A DNA stretch of 64,000 nt from positions 18,879,401 to 18,943,400 of the forward strand of contig NC_087082.1 of assembly GCF_026151205.1 (NCBI RefSeq). Reading direction: 5' to 3'. A program made the position numbers and the translations under genes. Positions within the stretch are counted from its first letter, which is position 1. Each line of letters opens with the position of its first letter. The notes beneath the pieces are model-generated. The model saw nothing but the letters and a program-made list of their open reading frames with translations. It searched no databases and was not told the DNA's origin. The stretch is from Bolinopsis microptera (lineage: Eukaryota > Ctenophora > Tentaculata > Lobata > Bolinopsidae). Below, in pieces: positions 19,949 to 30,393 of the stretch.

Positions 19949-20459
19949 TGAGTGAGATTTTAATGTGAAAAAAATTAATAAAAAGCAATGGTAGGGGCAG
20001 GGTGTGGTAGTAGAAGTGAAGAATTTAGCTCCCGTGCGTTAGACAATGAGCTAGTTGAACAATGAGTTTATTGTGCACCTGGATTAGTATGATCTGTGAT
20101 AAATTTAAACTTCTAAGAATTTAGCTCCCATGCGATAGACAATGAGCTAGTTGAAAAACATTAAATCAATATAAGAAACATGAAAATAACTCAATATTAG
20201 TTAGGGCTGACTGTTTTCTCTATTATAGATTCTTGAAATTTTTACAAGTATCGGAAAATGCTAGTGTTAAAAATGCTCGAAATTTTTACGTATAAAAAGC
20301 TTAAAACAATTAATACTAGCTCAGGGTGTTGGTATGTATCGGTAGGTGGGACATGAACAAAAAATGAATTAATTGTGAGCGTCTCTTCTTAATATCATCT
20401 GTTGGAACAAAGGTTGGATTTGATTAAAGTAACACTTACCGCGCTCAAGGAATTTTTAC

Positions 20460-20595
20460 AACGGCAGGTGTACTGACACCTCGCTCCAAATCCTACGTTA
20501 AAGTAACAAAAAAAATAGCACAGAAAAAAAAGATCGAACCATCGTGTGAATAGAACAGCAGGTGAACTGACACCTCGCTCTAAATCCTCGGAAAT
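20460..20595. repeat. Imperfect ~95-bp direct repeat
   Basis: CAGGTGTACTGACACCTCGC with CTCCAAATCCT (from ~20464) recurs as CAGGTGAACTGACACCTCGC with CTCTAAATCCT (from ~20560). Confidence 0.75.
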
Positions 20596-20760
20596 AAAAA
20601 CGAACTGTAACGTTAAGTAAGAAAAATAAAATATAGCTTTCTGACCACTTTTATCTCGAAGGTTTTGGACTAAACAATGGAATATCTTGACAAAGTTAAA
20701 CATCTGGAGCCAGTCCTGTTCCACAAAGTTTCATTGTAAATTCCAGCCATGATTTATTTC

Positions 20761-20967
20761 AAAATTAACTGGATCTGGACGAGTCATTTTAGGATCTATC
20801 AAATAATCGTTACGACCATTTTGACCGCAAAAATTAACTGGATCTGGACGAGTCATTTTAGGATCTATCAAATAATCGTTACGACCATTTTAACCGCAAA
20901 AATTAACTGGATCTTGACGAGTCATTTTAGGATCTATCAAATAATCGTTACGGCCATTTTGACCGCC
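20761..20967. repeat. 69-bp tandem repeat, three copies
   Basis: AAAATTAACTGGATCTGGAC begins each 69-bp unit; the third unit has TCTTGAC instead of TCTGGAC. The period is a multiple of three, so a plus frame stays open with a 23-residue repeat (INWIWTSHFRIYQIIV...). There is no other coding evidence. Confidence 0.92.
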
Positions 20968-21512
20968 ATTTTATCCTACACCTTTTCAACATGCTCGATT
21001 TGCATGAATCTCAAAACTGGGAGTCAAGTACACAAAGTGTCATTGCAAAAAGGATTGCCGAATAATCCCTAAAAGCTTAAATTTTTACAAGTGTCGAAAA
21101 TCCGTGAAAAGTTTTACAAGTGTCGAAAATCCGTGAAATTTTTACAAGTGTCGGAAAATGTGTGCAATAGCAAAATGTGTGCTATAGAGGGTAAATATCT
21201 CTTACTTGTGTCCCCTGTTAGAACATTTCTTACAGATGGGAAGAGCCTTTAACCGTAAGTTTTCTAATACTAGATCAGAGTTTACCCACAACCGTTTGCA
21301 CAATCTTGCAAGTTATCGTGTTGACTTGTCTTCCTGCTAAGCAGGGGCGGTGGTAGCAGGGGCGCGGGCGGAGGTAGCAGTAGCTAGGGCCATAGCAGCA
21401 ATAGCAGCAAATGATATCCCACTACTTGGCCTTTTACTGCCAATGTAAGCACCGATTGGGAATCTTACGACCGATTGGGAATCTTACGACCGGTGCTCCT
21501 TGTCTTGAATGT

Positions 21513-21842
21513 TGAAAAGCCGGAATCTTGTTGATGATGTCAGCAACTAGGTTTGCACTTGCCTTTAGGACCGCTGTGGCTTTATCCGCATGAAATTATT
21601 GTCTGCATCGTCACTCTCAGAGCTTTCATCATCAGCTGGAGGATCTCTTGAACTGGACGATAGCCCTAATTTACAATGTTTGAAGACCTTGATCTTGCCA
21701 AGTTCCACTCCTTCTCGCAGACCGTCTTTTAGTTCATTTACACTTGTGTCCTTGCCCTGATAACCTTTGTTTTCTTAAGTAGTGGTATTAGTGTCTTTCC
21801 ACGAGTGTGGGCGACATCTGGCTCCAGGATGTGATTTAAATC
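21513..21842 (-). CDS. Unrecognised minus-strand coding remnant
   Basis: Two adjoining frames look coding. The upstream part reads HILEPDVAHTRGKTLIPLLK; after a small shift comes KGYQGKDTSVNELKDGLREG, VELGKIKVFKHCKLG and an acidic run (SSSSRDPPADDESSESDDAD). A second shift leads to HADKATAVLKASANLVADII, then NKIPAFQHSRQGAPVV. No ATG starts it and the frame is broken twice, so it is probably a decayed exon. It lies between the GGTGGTAGCAGG repeat (shared with 19.15 kb) and the 290-bp dispersed repeat. I do not recognise the family. Confidence 0.35.
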
Positions 21843-21847
21843 TTAAA

Positions 21848-22140
21848 AAAGATTAAGAAATACGATGATCTAAATAAACATAAAAGAAAAATGAAGACAA
21901 AAAAACAAGTACAACATCAACTTAAAAATTAAGATTTTTTTAATAAAGAAGATATATATATGGAAGTTAAAAATAGCGAAATTATAAAGAAAAAGATTCA
22001 GATTGAAAGATATAAAGATATAATAAGATAAAAAGATATTATATAAAGATATACATAATAATAATAAGAAAGATATCTAATAAAGGTAAAAATAAGTTTA
22101 GCTTGGTTTCTGCTCATTTCCTCAAGCGTCTGTCCCTGCA
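21848..22140. repeat. ~290-bp dispersed AT-rich repeat, copy 1
   Basis: AAATACGATGATCTAAATAA, AAAGAAAAATGAAGACAAAA, GAAAAAGATTCAGATTGAAA, ending TTTCCTCAAGCGTCTGTCCC. Other copies are near 36905-37070, 43438-43712, 50806-51034, 57583-57757 and 59122-59354, with a short piece at 55289-55345. All are in the same orientation. Confidence 0.88.
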
Positions 22141-22283
22141 AGAAAACAACAATTTCAAGAAAACAACAATTTTATTTAGTATCAATTAAAGCAAACAAAA
22201 ATATATTTCATATATATTATATAACTAGCACGAACGGACTTGGAGTAGCAAGAGATTGACTAGAAGGTATATACCGGCGTAGG

Positions 22284-22540
22284 TCAAGGACAGAAAAAAC
22301 TGTTCCGGAATGCGTTCTTCTTTTCAATCTTTCTCCATCTGGCTTTTCCCACTGTTCGTACTCTAACATGCGTGTTAGAGCGTCCAGGTCTTGCTTTTAG
22401 CTTATCAAATAGTTGGAGATCCTTGCAATCCTTGCAGGTCTGGAGCATACAGTGTTCATTATCTGAGTCACAGACTATGACTTGAACAAGATCTGTTGTG
22501 GATTTAGGGAGCCACGGAACAGCATCGATATATTTTCTCT
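22284..22540 (-). CDS. Unrecognised C-terminal exon with CxxxxxxC..C pattern
   Basis: After a possible acceptor (CAGCTAG, 22538-22544) the frame runs KYIDAVPWLPKSTTDLVQVI, VCDSDNEHCMLQTCKDCKDL, QLFDKLKARPGRSN, THVRVRTVGKARWRKIEKKN, AFRNSFFCP and stop. The cluster C-D-S-D-N-E-H-C-M-L-Q-T-C-K-D-C looks like a structural cysteine motif of the type seen in uncharacterised, often transposon-linked animal proteins; I cannot name it. About 85 codons are open with no ATG, so it is an internal or last exon. It is followed on the minus strand by a 290-bp repeat. Confidence 0.45.
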
Positions 22541-22559
22541 AGCTGGTGCAGTGTTTCAA

Positions 22560-23010
22560 GAAGGTTTCTTAAAGTTCGTGATAATAAAATCATGTGGATA
22601 AATTAACAGTGAGGTTCATACAATGTCGAATGATAAAAAAGGTGAATAAAAAGTAAACTAACTCTCTTAATGGTTGCTGAACCTTAGAAGATATTCCTCG
22701 TTTGGACATATTGAAAGGTGTAATAGTAAAACAAAGTAGTATAACGTGACAGTTTAAGACAAATCTGAAGTGTAGAGAAAAGTTACTTACCTGTCAAGTT
22801 TACAACTTGTTCCCGTGAACAGCTAGGATTAATAGCAGCAAAACTACTTTTGCCACTTTAGGGATCTTTAATATTAACTGTTTTATACTCGACTTTCGGT
22901 TCTGATTGATAGCATTTGAACTCCGGTAATAAGTTGAGAACTTTCAATTCAAGGAACGGTGAATATCATTCTACCTATGAACATTATAAAAGGTTAAAAA
23001 TTATTACATT
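22560..23010. repeat. Composite of dispersed repeats
   Basis: 22560-22625 matches 14253-14310. 22830-23010 is the upstream half of the tail-module repeat, here without the SEQDKAEVTQ part. No gene. Confidence 0.65.
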
Positions 23011-23030
23011 GAAGATATAACTGTTTTCGA

Positions 23031-23126
23031 GAGATATACCTCGTTATATTGGCTACAGTTCTTTGTCTTCTTTTCCTTGCTGACCCCTACGTAGAACACA
23101 ACCTCCGATGCTATACCTTTCATGTT
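23031..23126 (-). pseudogene. NMKG module without a splice acceptor
   Basis: Reads NMKGIASEVVFYVGVSKEKK, TKNCSQYNEVYLSKT. The sequence before NMKG is TTTCATAAC, where other copies have ATTCAGAAC, so the AG of the acceptor is gone. The EEGGE half and the donor are missing too. This is a decayed copy of the module. Confidence 0.55.
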
Positions 23127-23499
23127 ATGAAATTAAGTAAATTATAAAGTAAAATGTCCAATGTAAATGTAACGGAAATCTTAGTTGTTTTTCTAAGTTT
23201 AGGTAAGAGACCTTAGCGTGAAAATGATGGACCCATGAAAATAATGTCTGTGAATAATAATGTCCGTGATAATTAAGTCCGATAAGGTAATTAACAATTA
23301 ATGCAGAGTATGATTATTGATTATAATACAATTTATCTCCGAACGTCTAATGTCTATACTTCTAAAGATAAAAATACAAATAATCTATATAGGACCTTAT
23401 ACTCTTTAATTTGGGTACATGATATAGAATTACAATCAAAATCTCTATATTCATCAAATCTCCCTCCCATCTTTAGAATCCCCAAGAAATATTTTCTCA

Positions 23500-23725
23500 C
23501 ATAAGTTAAAAGTCCTAACTTTACTTTTAACTGTTTTATACTTTAACTTTAAATTACTGAACTTTAAATTCAAAGAACGGTGAATAACATTCTACCTATG
23601 AACATTATAAAAGGTTAATTATTTAATTAATTACGATAATATAACATTTATAGTCCTCTATAGGGTAACAATTTGTGTCACTTCTGCCTTATCCTGCTCA
23701 CTGAGCCGGCTTTTGCTGAGGTGAC
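23500..23725 (-). repeat. Dispersed tail-module repeat, full copy
   Basis: GAACTTTAAATTCAAAGAAC through GAGCCGGCTTTTGCTGAGG. Confidence 0.78.
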
Positions 23726-23879
23726 TGTTTCACATATAATAAGAATCATAGAATGGATATAAAATTAATTACATCTTCAGAATCCCCAAGAAATATTTTC
23801 TCACATAAGTTAATAGTCCTTAGTTTACTATTAACTGTTTTATACTTTAACTTTAAATTATTACATTTATATATAATAT

Positions 23880-24072
23880 TTATAGTCCTCTATAGGCCAG
23901 GGTAACAATTTGTGTCACTTCAGCTTTATCCTGCTCACTGAGCGTGGTTGCACGCTTCTTGGTGGGGGCTGCCGTGGTCGCAGTCTTCAAGTACACAACA
24001 TCGATATCAGCAACGTCGGTAGATGAAGCTTGAGTAGCAACTTCCAGTGCTTCTTCGAGTCTAAAAGTCTTA
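23880..24072 (-). CDS. C-terminal part of a Lys/Thr-rich gene, split by Harbinger
   Basis: Reading from the Harbinger junction: KTFRLEEALEVATQASSTDV, ADIDVVYLKTATTAAPTKKR, ATTLSEQDKAEVTQIVTL, then AYRGL and stop. It is homologous to the repeat-bearing ORF at 35678-36039, which has seven TKKTANTAAP units where this copy has one. The transposon sits directly before KTF. Across the insertion the same frame continues into the lysine-rich stretch at 27900-28125, so this was one reading frame before the hit. Function unknown; the composition suggests a nuclear, H1-like basic tail. Confidence 0.5.
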
Positions 24073-24558
24073 TGTCCGTATGCTCCAAACGGTAAAGTCG
24101 ACTTTAAAGCCCATATAAAGCCCAGCTGAGCTTTAAAGTTGTGTTTTGTATAATTTCGCATGCAAACCAAATTTTTACGCCATTTTTTTAAATTTAAAGG
24201 GCACCTTGTAAAGCTGACTTTAAACCGGTATGCTCCAAAATTATAAAGGCCAGGTCACCCTTAAAGTTGGACTTTAAACGAAGAAAATTTAAAGTAGGGT
24301 CCCAATGTACTTTAAACGACAAGGTCGTCTTTAAATGGCACTAGAACTGTGCCTGATAATTTACAAAATGCGATGCTCAAGTTTTTGTCATACCGAAGGC
24401 CATATTTGTCAAACAAAGGAATAAAACTGTCGTATTGTGCAGTAAAATCTTGTAAATAAAAATTGTATATAAAATTGTCAAAAAAATTGTAGGTAGAAAT
24501 TGCAGTTGTGTATAACTGTACATATCATTTGCATATATTATCAGGTACTAGTATAAAT

Positions 24559-25452
24559 TCAGTTGTCCTCAGATATGACCCCAAAACTTTGGGTGATGAG
24601 GTCTGCCAGCTGAGTGTTTGTCTCCAAATCATGCAGCTGGCTGTGCTCTGGTCTCTCTTCACGCAACCTGGAGGTTTCCCTAGCACAGGTTTCCAAAGTG
24701 TCCATCAGCTGCATATATCTCTGGTGCCGTTCTAGCAGCAGCGTCTTCTGTAGCTCCATATAGTCCATTCTTAGCTGGTTTCCAGTCTGTGCCTGAGTCT
24801 TGGGTATTTTAGAGGCGGCAGTCCCACTGTTACCTGGTGTCTTCATCACGTCAACGTCACGCTTCCTTGTTGCCGTCTCCATGTCATCTGTCTCTTCCAG
24901 CTGACCCTCTGGCCGGGAGTCCTCTTCCAAATCAATCACAGTGGCAACAGGGCTCACACAACCAGTCATCTCCACTTTAGTTTCCTTCTCCTCAATTGCG
25001 TTATCGCTGTCGTATTCGTTCTTGATTGGATCAAAGGCCCCCATCATGATTCCCAGTATCTTTTCTTCATTCGGGCTCAGATTCAGTTTAGGATTGGGGG
25101 CTGCTCCAGTCTGATTTAGATGCCGTTTCAGTGCATCACTCCTTTTCTTGGCAGAAGTTTTCAGATTGTCCCATTTGCTCTTGAGCTGCTCAATACTGCG
25201 GTGATTAACACCCAAGTTATTGTTCTATAATGCAAAAATCTCTTTCCACGCTTGATTTTTCAGATTTAAGTTTTTAAATGTGCGATTAGTGGCTTTTGAT
25301 TCTATAATATCCCGCTTGTCCGCTATCAGGTCCATTGATATCCCTTCTTCTGATTTAGACCAATTTTTCCCCTTTTTCTTACAGTTACCATCAGATTCAC
25401 TTGGTTCTTTCTTGCACGTTGTGGGTTCCACCTGATCTTTTTCATTCTTCAT
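24559..25452 (-). pseudogene. Harbinger Myb/SANT-like DNA-binding partner, one stop
   Basis: ATG at 25450-25452. Residues ~30-100 form a Myb/SANT-like or MADF-like trihelix (KNWSKSEEGISMDLIADKRD, KNQAWKEIFAL, then SIEQLKSKWDNLKTSAKKR). It is interrupted by a TAG at 25225-25227, exactly in frame and followed by NNNLGVNHRS; a single base change from a Tyr codon would explain it. The rest has an acidic linker and a C-terminal Leu/Arg-rich helix (ELQKTLLLERHQRYMQLMDT), giving ~297 codons. In Harbinger elements this protein aids nuclear import and binding of the transposase. The lone stop makes the element non-autonomous unless read through or spliced out. Confidence 0.85.
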
Positions 25453-25917
25453 ATTAGTTTGATCTCCCTAAGACAAAATATGTTAATTGTTTGAAAAACG
25501 GAGAAATTTTAAGATATAACAACACAAGTGAAGTATGAGTAGCCACTAGCTGGTATGCAAAATATGTTAAATCGAGATAGAATTATGTTATAACGAATAA
25601 CTACAAGATATTTTACAAGAAATAAATTTGAGAAAGAAATAGGTAATAGCCACAAAGTCAAACATGAACGAAAGAATATTTAATAATTTAATACGTCGTG
25701 GCATGATTTGTCATAATTTCTAAATGTAAATGAAGTCATGATTTCCTATTTTACAGTACGGCTCCGCAATATGATTCAATACCTCTATGAAATGTGAAAG
25801 GTAGTTGCCATCCAGAACACATGCACTCTACAATAATACTACTTGCAAAAATTAATCAACAAGCAAAAATAAGGTAATAGCTTGTAGAGTTCAAATCTGT
25901 TGTGGCCGATAGTTGCA

Positions 25918-27003
25918 CTAGAATCTTTCGACCAAAGCATCCCTAATTTCTTTGCCAGTGAAAACGAAATCTTCGTCAGGAGTGAATGGCTCATCGTCAT
26001 ACAAGTTGTTTAGGTTTAGTTCAGCTTCATTAATAGGGTCGTCTCCTGGCACAGGCTGATTCAAATCAGTGCACAAGTTGTGCAACACAGCCGTAGCTAC
26101 AATTACCACTGCCGCATTCTCTGGACTCTTTCTAACTTTGTACGACAGCACTGGGAAGCGTCGCTTCCATATTCCGATGGTCTGCTCGATAAAGACCCGA
26201 CATCTGCACAAAGCGCGGTTGAACCGCCCATGTTGAGCAGTCGAACATGGATAGTCGAATGGAACCAGCAGTTGTTTCGACAGAGGGTATGCAGAATCAC
26301 CTAAAAGGACTCCTTGCAGTCTGCCCTCCTCCAGATCTCTACAGATCTTGCTATTCTTCCATATCCTGGAGTCGTGAACTGAACCAGGCCATCGTGCCAC
26401 CACATTTAGGAATTTGTGCTTCTCATTGCACACCACCTGAACGTTAAGACTGAACCATCCCTTTCTGTTCCGGTAAAGCTCAGCAGTTTTTCCCCCTGGA
26501 GATTGAATCCAAATGTGAGTCCCATCGACTATACCGGTGACACCAGGGAGACTACTATATTCCAGGAAGAAAATATTGCTTTTAAGAGACTCTTCAGAGC
26601 TTGGAGTCTTGATGGTATCCTGTGCAAGTGAAGCTATGATTTCGGATGTAATCTTTATCAGTCGGCTAACTGTCGATTGGTGAAGTCCAAAGAGATCCCC
26701 TGTTGTCGATTGAAATCCACCAGTAGCATAGTAACGCAGAGTCACAGCAAGTTGCATGATTGGTGGAACTGACGGGAACCGTCCACGGCCTCTACACTCT
26801 TTAAGTTGATTCTCCACTAAACTGAAAATGTACTGGAGTCCATCCTTCTTAAGCCGAAAACGAATGTAGAACTCTGTATCATCATACTGACTCAATGGGT
26901 TCATTCGATCTTTCATAGGTCTTCTGACATATTCATTTGGTTCAACGTTCTCAAGCACATCTAATGCGTCTTCCATTGCTCTGACTCGATTCACGACTGA
27001 CAA
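25918..27003 (-). CDS. Harbinger transposase (DDE_Tnp_4, HARBI1-like)
   Basis: A 361-codon open frame. The true start is probably the ATG at residue 10, unless the AG in TTTTGTCAG at the frame's 5' edge is an acceptor. The N-terminal helix-turn-helix lies around GLHQSTVSRLI (106-116). The RNase H-like core follows: GIVDGTHIWI (Asp160), ARWPGSVHDSRIW (Asp211), LLGDSAYPL (Asp236) and CRVFIEQTIGIWKRRFP (Glu273). The likely catalytic triad is D160, D236 and E273. No frameshift or stop is visible. It would cut and rejoin element ends at TWA targets with the Myb-like partner. Plus-strand frames here are antisense shadows. Confidence 0.95.
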   Translation of the reverse strand: MSVVNRVRAMEDALDVLENVEPNEYVRRPMKDRMNPLSQYDDTEFYIRFRLKKDGLQYIFSLVENQLKECRGRGRFPSVPPIMQLAVTLRYYATGGFQSTTGDLFGLHQSTVSRLIKITSEIIASLAQDTIKTPSSEESLKSNIFFLEYSSLPGVTGIVDGTHIWIQSPGGKTAELYRNRKGWFSLNVQVVCNEKHKFLNVVARWPGSVHDSRIWKNSKICRDLEEGRLQGVLLGDSAYPLSKQLLVPFDYPCSTAQHGRFNRALCRCRVFIEQTIGIWKRRFPVLSYKVRKSPENAAVVIVATAVLHNLCTDLNQPVPGDDPINEAELNLNNLYDDEPFTPDEDFVFTGKEIRDALVERF

Positions 27004-27899
27004 AATGGTTTAATTAATTCGAATGAAGTGGCAGAAATAACGATCAATACATTTACTAAACTACCGTACAGAGCTTGCCCTGTCTAAAACGACAGTAAAA
27101 AGCAAGCGATCGAGACATGAGTAAAAAGTTAGACTTCAGTAATACAGTAATAAGCTGGAAATAGAGACCACATATATCATATAGCAATAGAGACCACAGT
27201 ACAAAGGTAGCAGTGGAGAATACAGTACAAAGCTAACAATATAAACCACAGTACAAGTTAACGATAGAGCCTACAGAGGCATGTATCCGAAAATTTGATC
27301 TAAGTATTGCACAACCTGAGAGGAGCAAGTTCATTTATCAAACTATCTTATGATTGGTGCGACAGTATGATGCACCCGCTCACTAGACGTAGTGCTGAAG
27401 TTAAAGCAAGGAATCTTTTCTGGGTGGGGATGGCGGTGACGACGAATTTATCGGCTGATAGAATTAATTACAATTTAGAGGGATGTTATAAAGGAACACG
27501 GAGGAATTACTGAGTCAACATGCCTACACAGTCAGGCTGAAAAATCAAAGAAAAGCTGCAGTAAACCATACCTGAGTGAGAGGAAGTGTGACGGATGTCC
27601 CGGAAGGTGTGAACAGGAAGTAAAACTGGGTCTGCCTTATTTGGTCAATTCTCACTCCAAATATGGAGATGATCGTTTTTTAAGAGCAGCTCGTCTTCAA
27701 ATTTTGGAGCATACCGGCAAAGTAGCTAAAGTTCAGGTCCCCTTTATCGATAAAGATGACCTCGTATTTAGATTTAAAGGCGACCTTTAAATTTTTGGAG
27801 CATACGAAAAATTTTAAAGCCCCGCTGTAAAGGGGAGACCAGCTTTATATTTAAAGCCAAGGTCGTATTTAAAAGGGAATTTGGAGCATACGGACATTA

Positions 27900-28125
27900 G
27901 TCAGTCCTATTTTAGGAGATTTTTCTGTGGTCGATTGCCTTTTCCTTTTCTTTATTGGTTTATTTAATATGATTTTTTTGGTTTCTTTGTCTCCCTTTTA
28001 GGTACTACGACCGCCTCTTTAGTTTTCATCCACTTCAATCTTGACGATCCTTTTTTCCTTGTAGCTTTTTGTTTTCCTTTAGACTTAGAGTTTACACATC
28101 TAATTTTTGTAACAACTATGTTATA
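27900..28125 (-). pseudogene. Lysine-rich frame 5' of the Harbinger insertion
   Basis: Two overlapping minus frames are strongly basic: SKGKQKATRKKGSSRLKWMK followed by TKEAVVVPKRETKKPKKSY, and, shifted, NKPIKKRKRQSTTEKSPKIG followed by LT at the Harbinger junction. The second frame joins KTFRLEEAL at 24072 when the transposon and one TTA are removed. It is adjacent to the end of the DNA polymerase relic, so it may be that element's downstream gene or unrelated host sequence. Confidence 0.4.
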
Positions 28126-28129
28126 TGAC

Positions 28130-29820
28130 CAACGTAACGTTCCTTCGGTAGGAAAGTTTGAGTCAACCGATTTTGAGTGGTGAACTTCATATCGTTATTT
28201 TCCAGAAACTTTCGTATTTCATCACTCATTTCTTTGGTGATATCTCTTTTTTTCGGAGCTATACTAAGGGGAAATCCCGATGGGCTTCATAGAGGTGATC
28301 AGGATATATAATTTCAACCTAAAGTTTATAGATTTTAAGAATCATACAAAACTCTTTTAATTTACGATTAAGAAACAAGCTAATTGTATCATTTGTTAAA
28401 AATGAAAATTTCATTGTAATACCTCCCATACCACCCCATAATCTCCAGTAGCATCGAAGTCTTGCACATTAAAGTTTTCTAGTTCATTCTCTGTCAGCCA
28501 GCGAAATTGTGAGTGTGGGAGCTTCATCATCATACAGGCACCATACAAGTTATTACAATCCTAAAAAATATTGATTATGAAGGGATGTCTTGTAAGAAAT
28601 AAATAATAATTGTATTTTCAAAATCTAATAATCAAGATTAACTCACTGTGTAAAATATAAAAATATGCTGGACTTTTTGCATCTTGGGTCGTAATTGAAG
28701 TTTGCAGTCTCGTTGTGTGCTGTTGCCAGCCTCTTGAATAAAGAGCTGCAGCCGCCTCTCATTCCTGATAAAAATGATATGTGTTTCAAAAGAAAATGGT
28801 TTTGAAATTTTAGCTGATAGATTTAAGCATAGGAATTTTAAAATTCAATGTTTATGTAATTTCATATACCTCTCTCAAAGAAACTGTACATTTCTGAAGT
28901 TTGCAGCAGTTCTAACTCCACGTTTGTTGTATGGAGCATTGCATCAAAGGAATAGCTAGGGCTACTAAAAATAAAGTTAAATTGAAATTACAGTTACTGT
29001 AATAAGTTTATATCATATGTTATGTAAGTACTGAAGTGGTAGAAATTTGAGTGTTAAAGATCTGCAGCTTTCTTGTCTATAGTACATACCTAATATAGTG
29101 CGCAGGGTCTAAGCGAAACATTTTCATACCAAGCCGACGGTAATCTTCAAAGACACAGCAGAGAATGAGTACGTCTATTTTAAGATAAAGATCGTGTAGT
29201 TCCCCCAATGTTTCAATTCCAGAAACTTTGCAAGTTTTCAATAGACGCTGATATTCGTCTTCTGAAAGATCGCTTTCATTGAGTTTGTTATAGAATTTAC
29301 TCCTATCAGGTATCTTCTCTTCGAATCTTGAGAATCCATCAATGTAATCGTAGGGTATACCTTGTTATATTGAGTTTAATTGAGTCTCATTTCTTGGATC
29401 TATTGAAATACACTTATTGAATGAAATGTTTATCAAATTGTTCATAATACACATTAATATCACAATTGTCTCATATTTGTATCAAGTCCCTTCTAAGTCG
29501 TTCTTATTCCTTTAGAGAGTCTTTAGTCGTGAGAAAACTCTTGAGCAGTGACATATTATCATATCATAAACGTTGTAACCAAGTTTTCTTAAAGCACACT
29601 TAAATTTCTCCTCATTGGGAAACTCTTGTCGAACCCAAGTGAATCCAACCTCACCTCGTTGAAGGAGACTAGCGCATAGGTTATCCAAACTTCCGATTAG
29701 ATGGCTCATAGAGTCATGGATAACAAACAGGGATGTCGACATTTGTGTATACTTCTCAGCTGTTGGCCCCAAAACATCAACGTCTTTTATTCTTAGACTT
29801 GCTGCCAAGCTCTTTATTAG
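28130..29820 (-). pseudogene. Polinton/Maverick-type DNA polymerase B relic
   Basis: Six minus-strand segments match the order of a protein-primed family B polymerase (DNA_pol_B_2). At 29572-29820: FVIHDSMSHLIGSLDNL (exonuclease-region DSM). At 29090-29360: YDYIDGFSRFEEKIPDRS and ELHDLYLKIDVLIL. At 28870-28961: SYSFDAMLHTTNVELELL. At 28647-28764: GMRGGCSSLFKRLA. At 28423-28560: DCNNLYGACMMMKLPHSQFR, the motif A DxxNLYG. At 28130-28318: VEIIYPDHLYEAHRDFPLV, with an in-frame TAG (28259-28261). Intervening pieces of 86-211 bp have GT...AG ends, but the frame fails at some joins. Motif C (DTD) is absent, so the palm is truncated. It is a dead copy; the parent could be a Polinton or an adintovirus-like insertion. 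Confidence 0.82.
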
Positions 29821-29937
29821 AAATGATTATCATACCTGCAAGTGACAAAAATGTATTGTTAAATTCAAGATCTAGATATATTGAAATACCTTTTTAAAAA
29901 ACAAATAAAATCTGAACAACAATTTACCCTTTCGTGT

Positions 29938-30393
29938 TGTGAAAGTAAACACTAGTCTTTTTTTCAGTCTTTTCTTTTTTATAGCCGGGGCAGTGACAGG
30001 CTGCTTTTCAAATACTTTCAGGGTTACATACCCATTCGTAGTGGCGGCAATGCCTTCATTTTTTTATTCATAGAAAACATGTTCTTTTCTCTCAGTACGA
30101 TACAACATAAATAACATTTTTCTGACTAAGATGAAGATTTGTTTATTCATTAAAGTTTCTTATCTTTATTTACGGATTAATTATTATTAAAGTCATTTGT
30201 GAATCATGTATTTAAAAAATATAATATCTAAGATTTACCATGAATCGGTCTTCTTCATCAGGAAACACACCTCAGTGTGCTCGCCTACAACGGCAAACAT
30301 TTGCATCGGTTTGCCGTCGTTGGTGGACTTGTTGCGGAGGAACTTGATGACCCCTTTTACATAGGTATATCTCTTTTCGCTTGTAGATTCCAT
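29938..30393 (-). CDS. OB-like family, two-exon gene (locus 3)
   Basis: Exon 1 (30239-30393) starts at ATG: MESTSEKRYTYVKGVIKFLR, NKSTNDGKPMQMFAVVGEHT, EVC. It ends at donor ATG|GTAAAT. After EVC the frame reads FLMKKTDS, whereas one base earlier it would read FPDEEDRFM, matching YFPSEG in the 16.9-kb copy; a one-base deletion is likely. Exon 2 (about 29938-30057) reads GIAATTNGYVTLKVFEKQPV, then TAPAIKKKRLKKRLVF, ending at GTAAAT. The acceptor of exon 2 is uncertain. The product would be a small basic protein with a GYxTLKVF closing strand. It sits directly 5' of the polymerase relic on the same strand. Confidence 0.5.

Larger units (their letters stand above)
24073..27896 (-). mobile_element. 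Complete PIF/Harbinger DNA transposon, 3.8 kb
   Basis: The ends read TGTCCGTATGCTCCAAA (from 24073) and its inverted copy ending at 27896. TTA is duplicated on both sides (24070-24072 and 27897-27899), as expected for Harbinger (3-bp TWA target). About 150-200 bp inside each end are rich in short CTTTAAA/TTTAAAG palindromes. It carries the two usual genes on the same strand: transposase (25918-27003) and Myb/SANT-like partner (24559-25452). High similarity of the ends and one visible stop suggest a fairly recent insertion. Confidence 0.95.

Noticed and set aside
26080-26631. Plus-strand ORFs inside the Harbinger transposase
   Set aside because: Antisense shadows of a clearly identified transposase gene.
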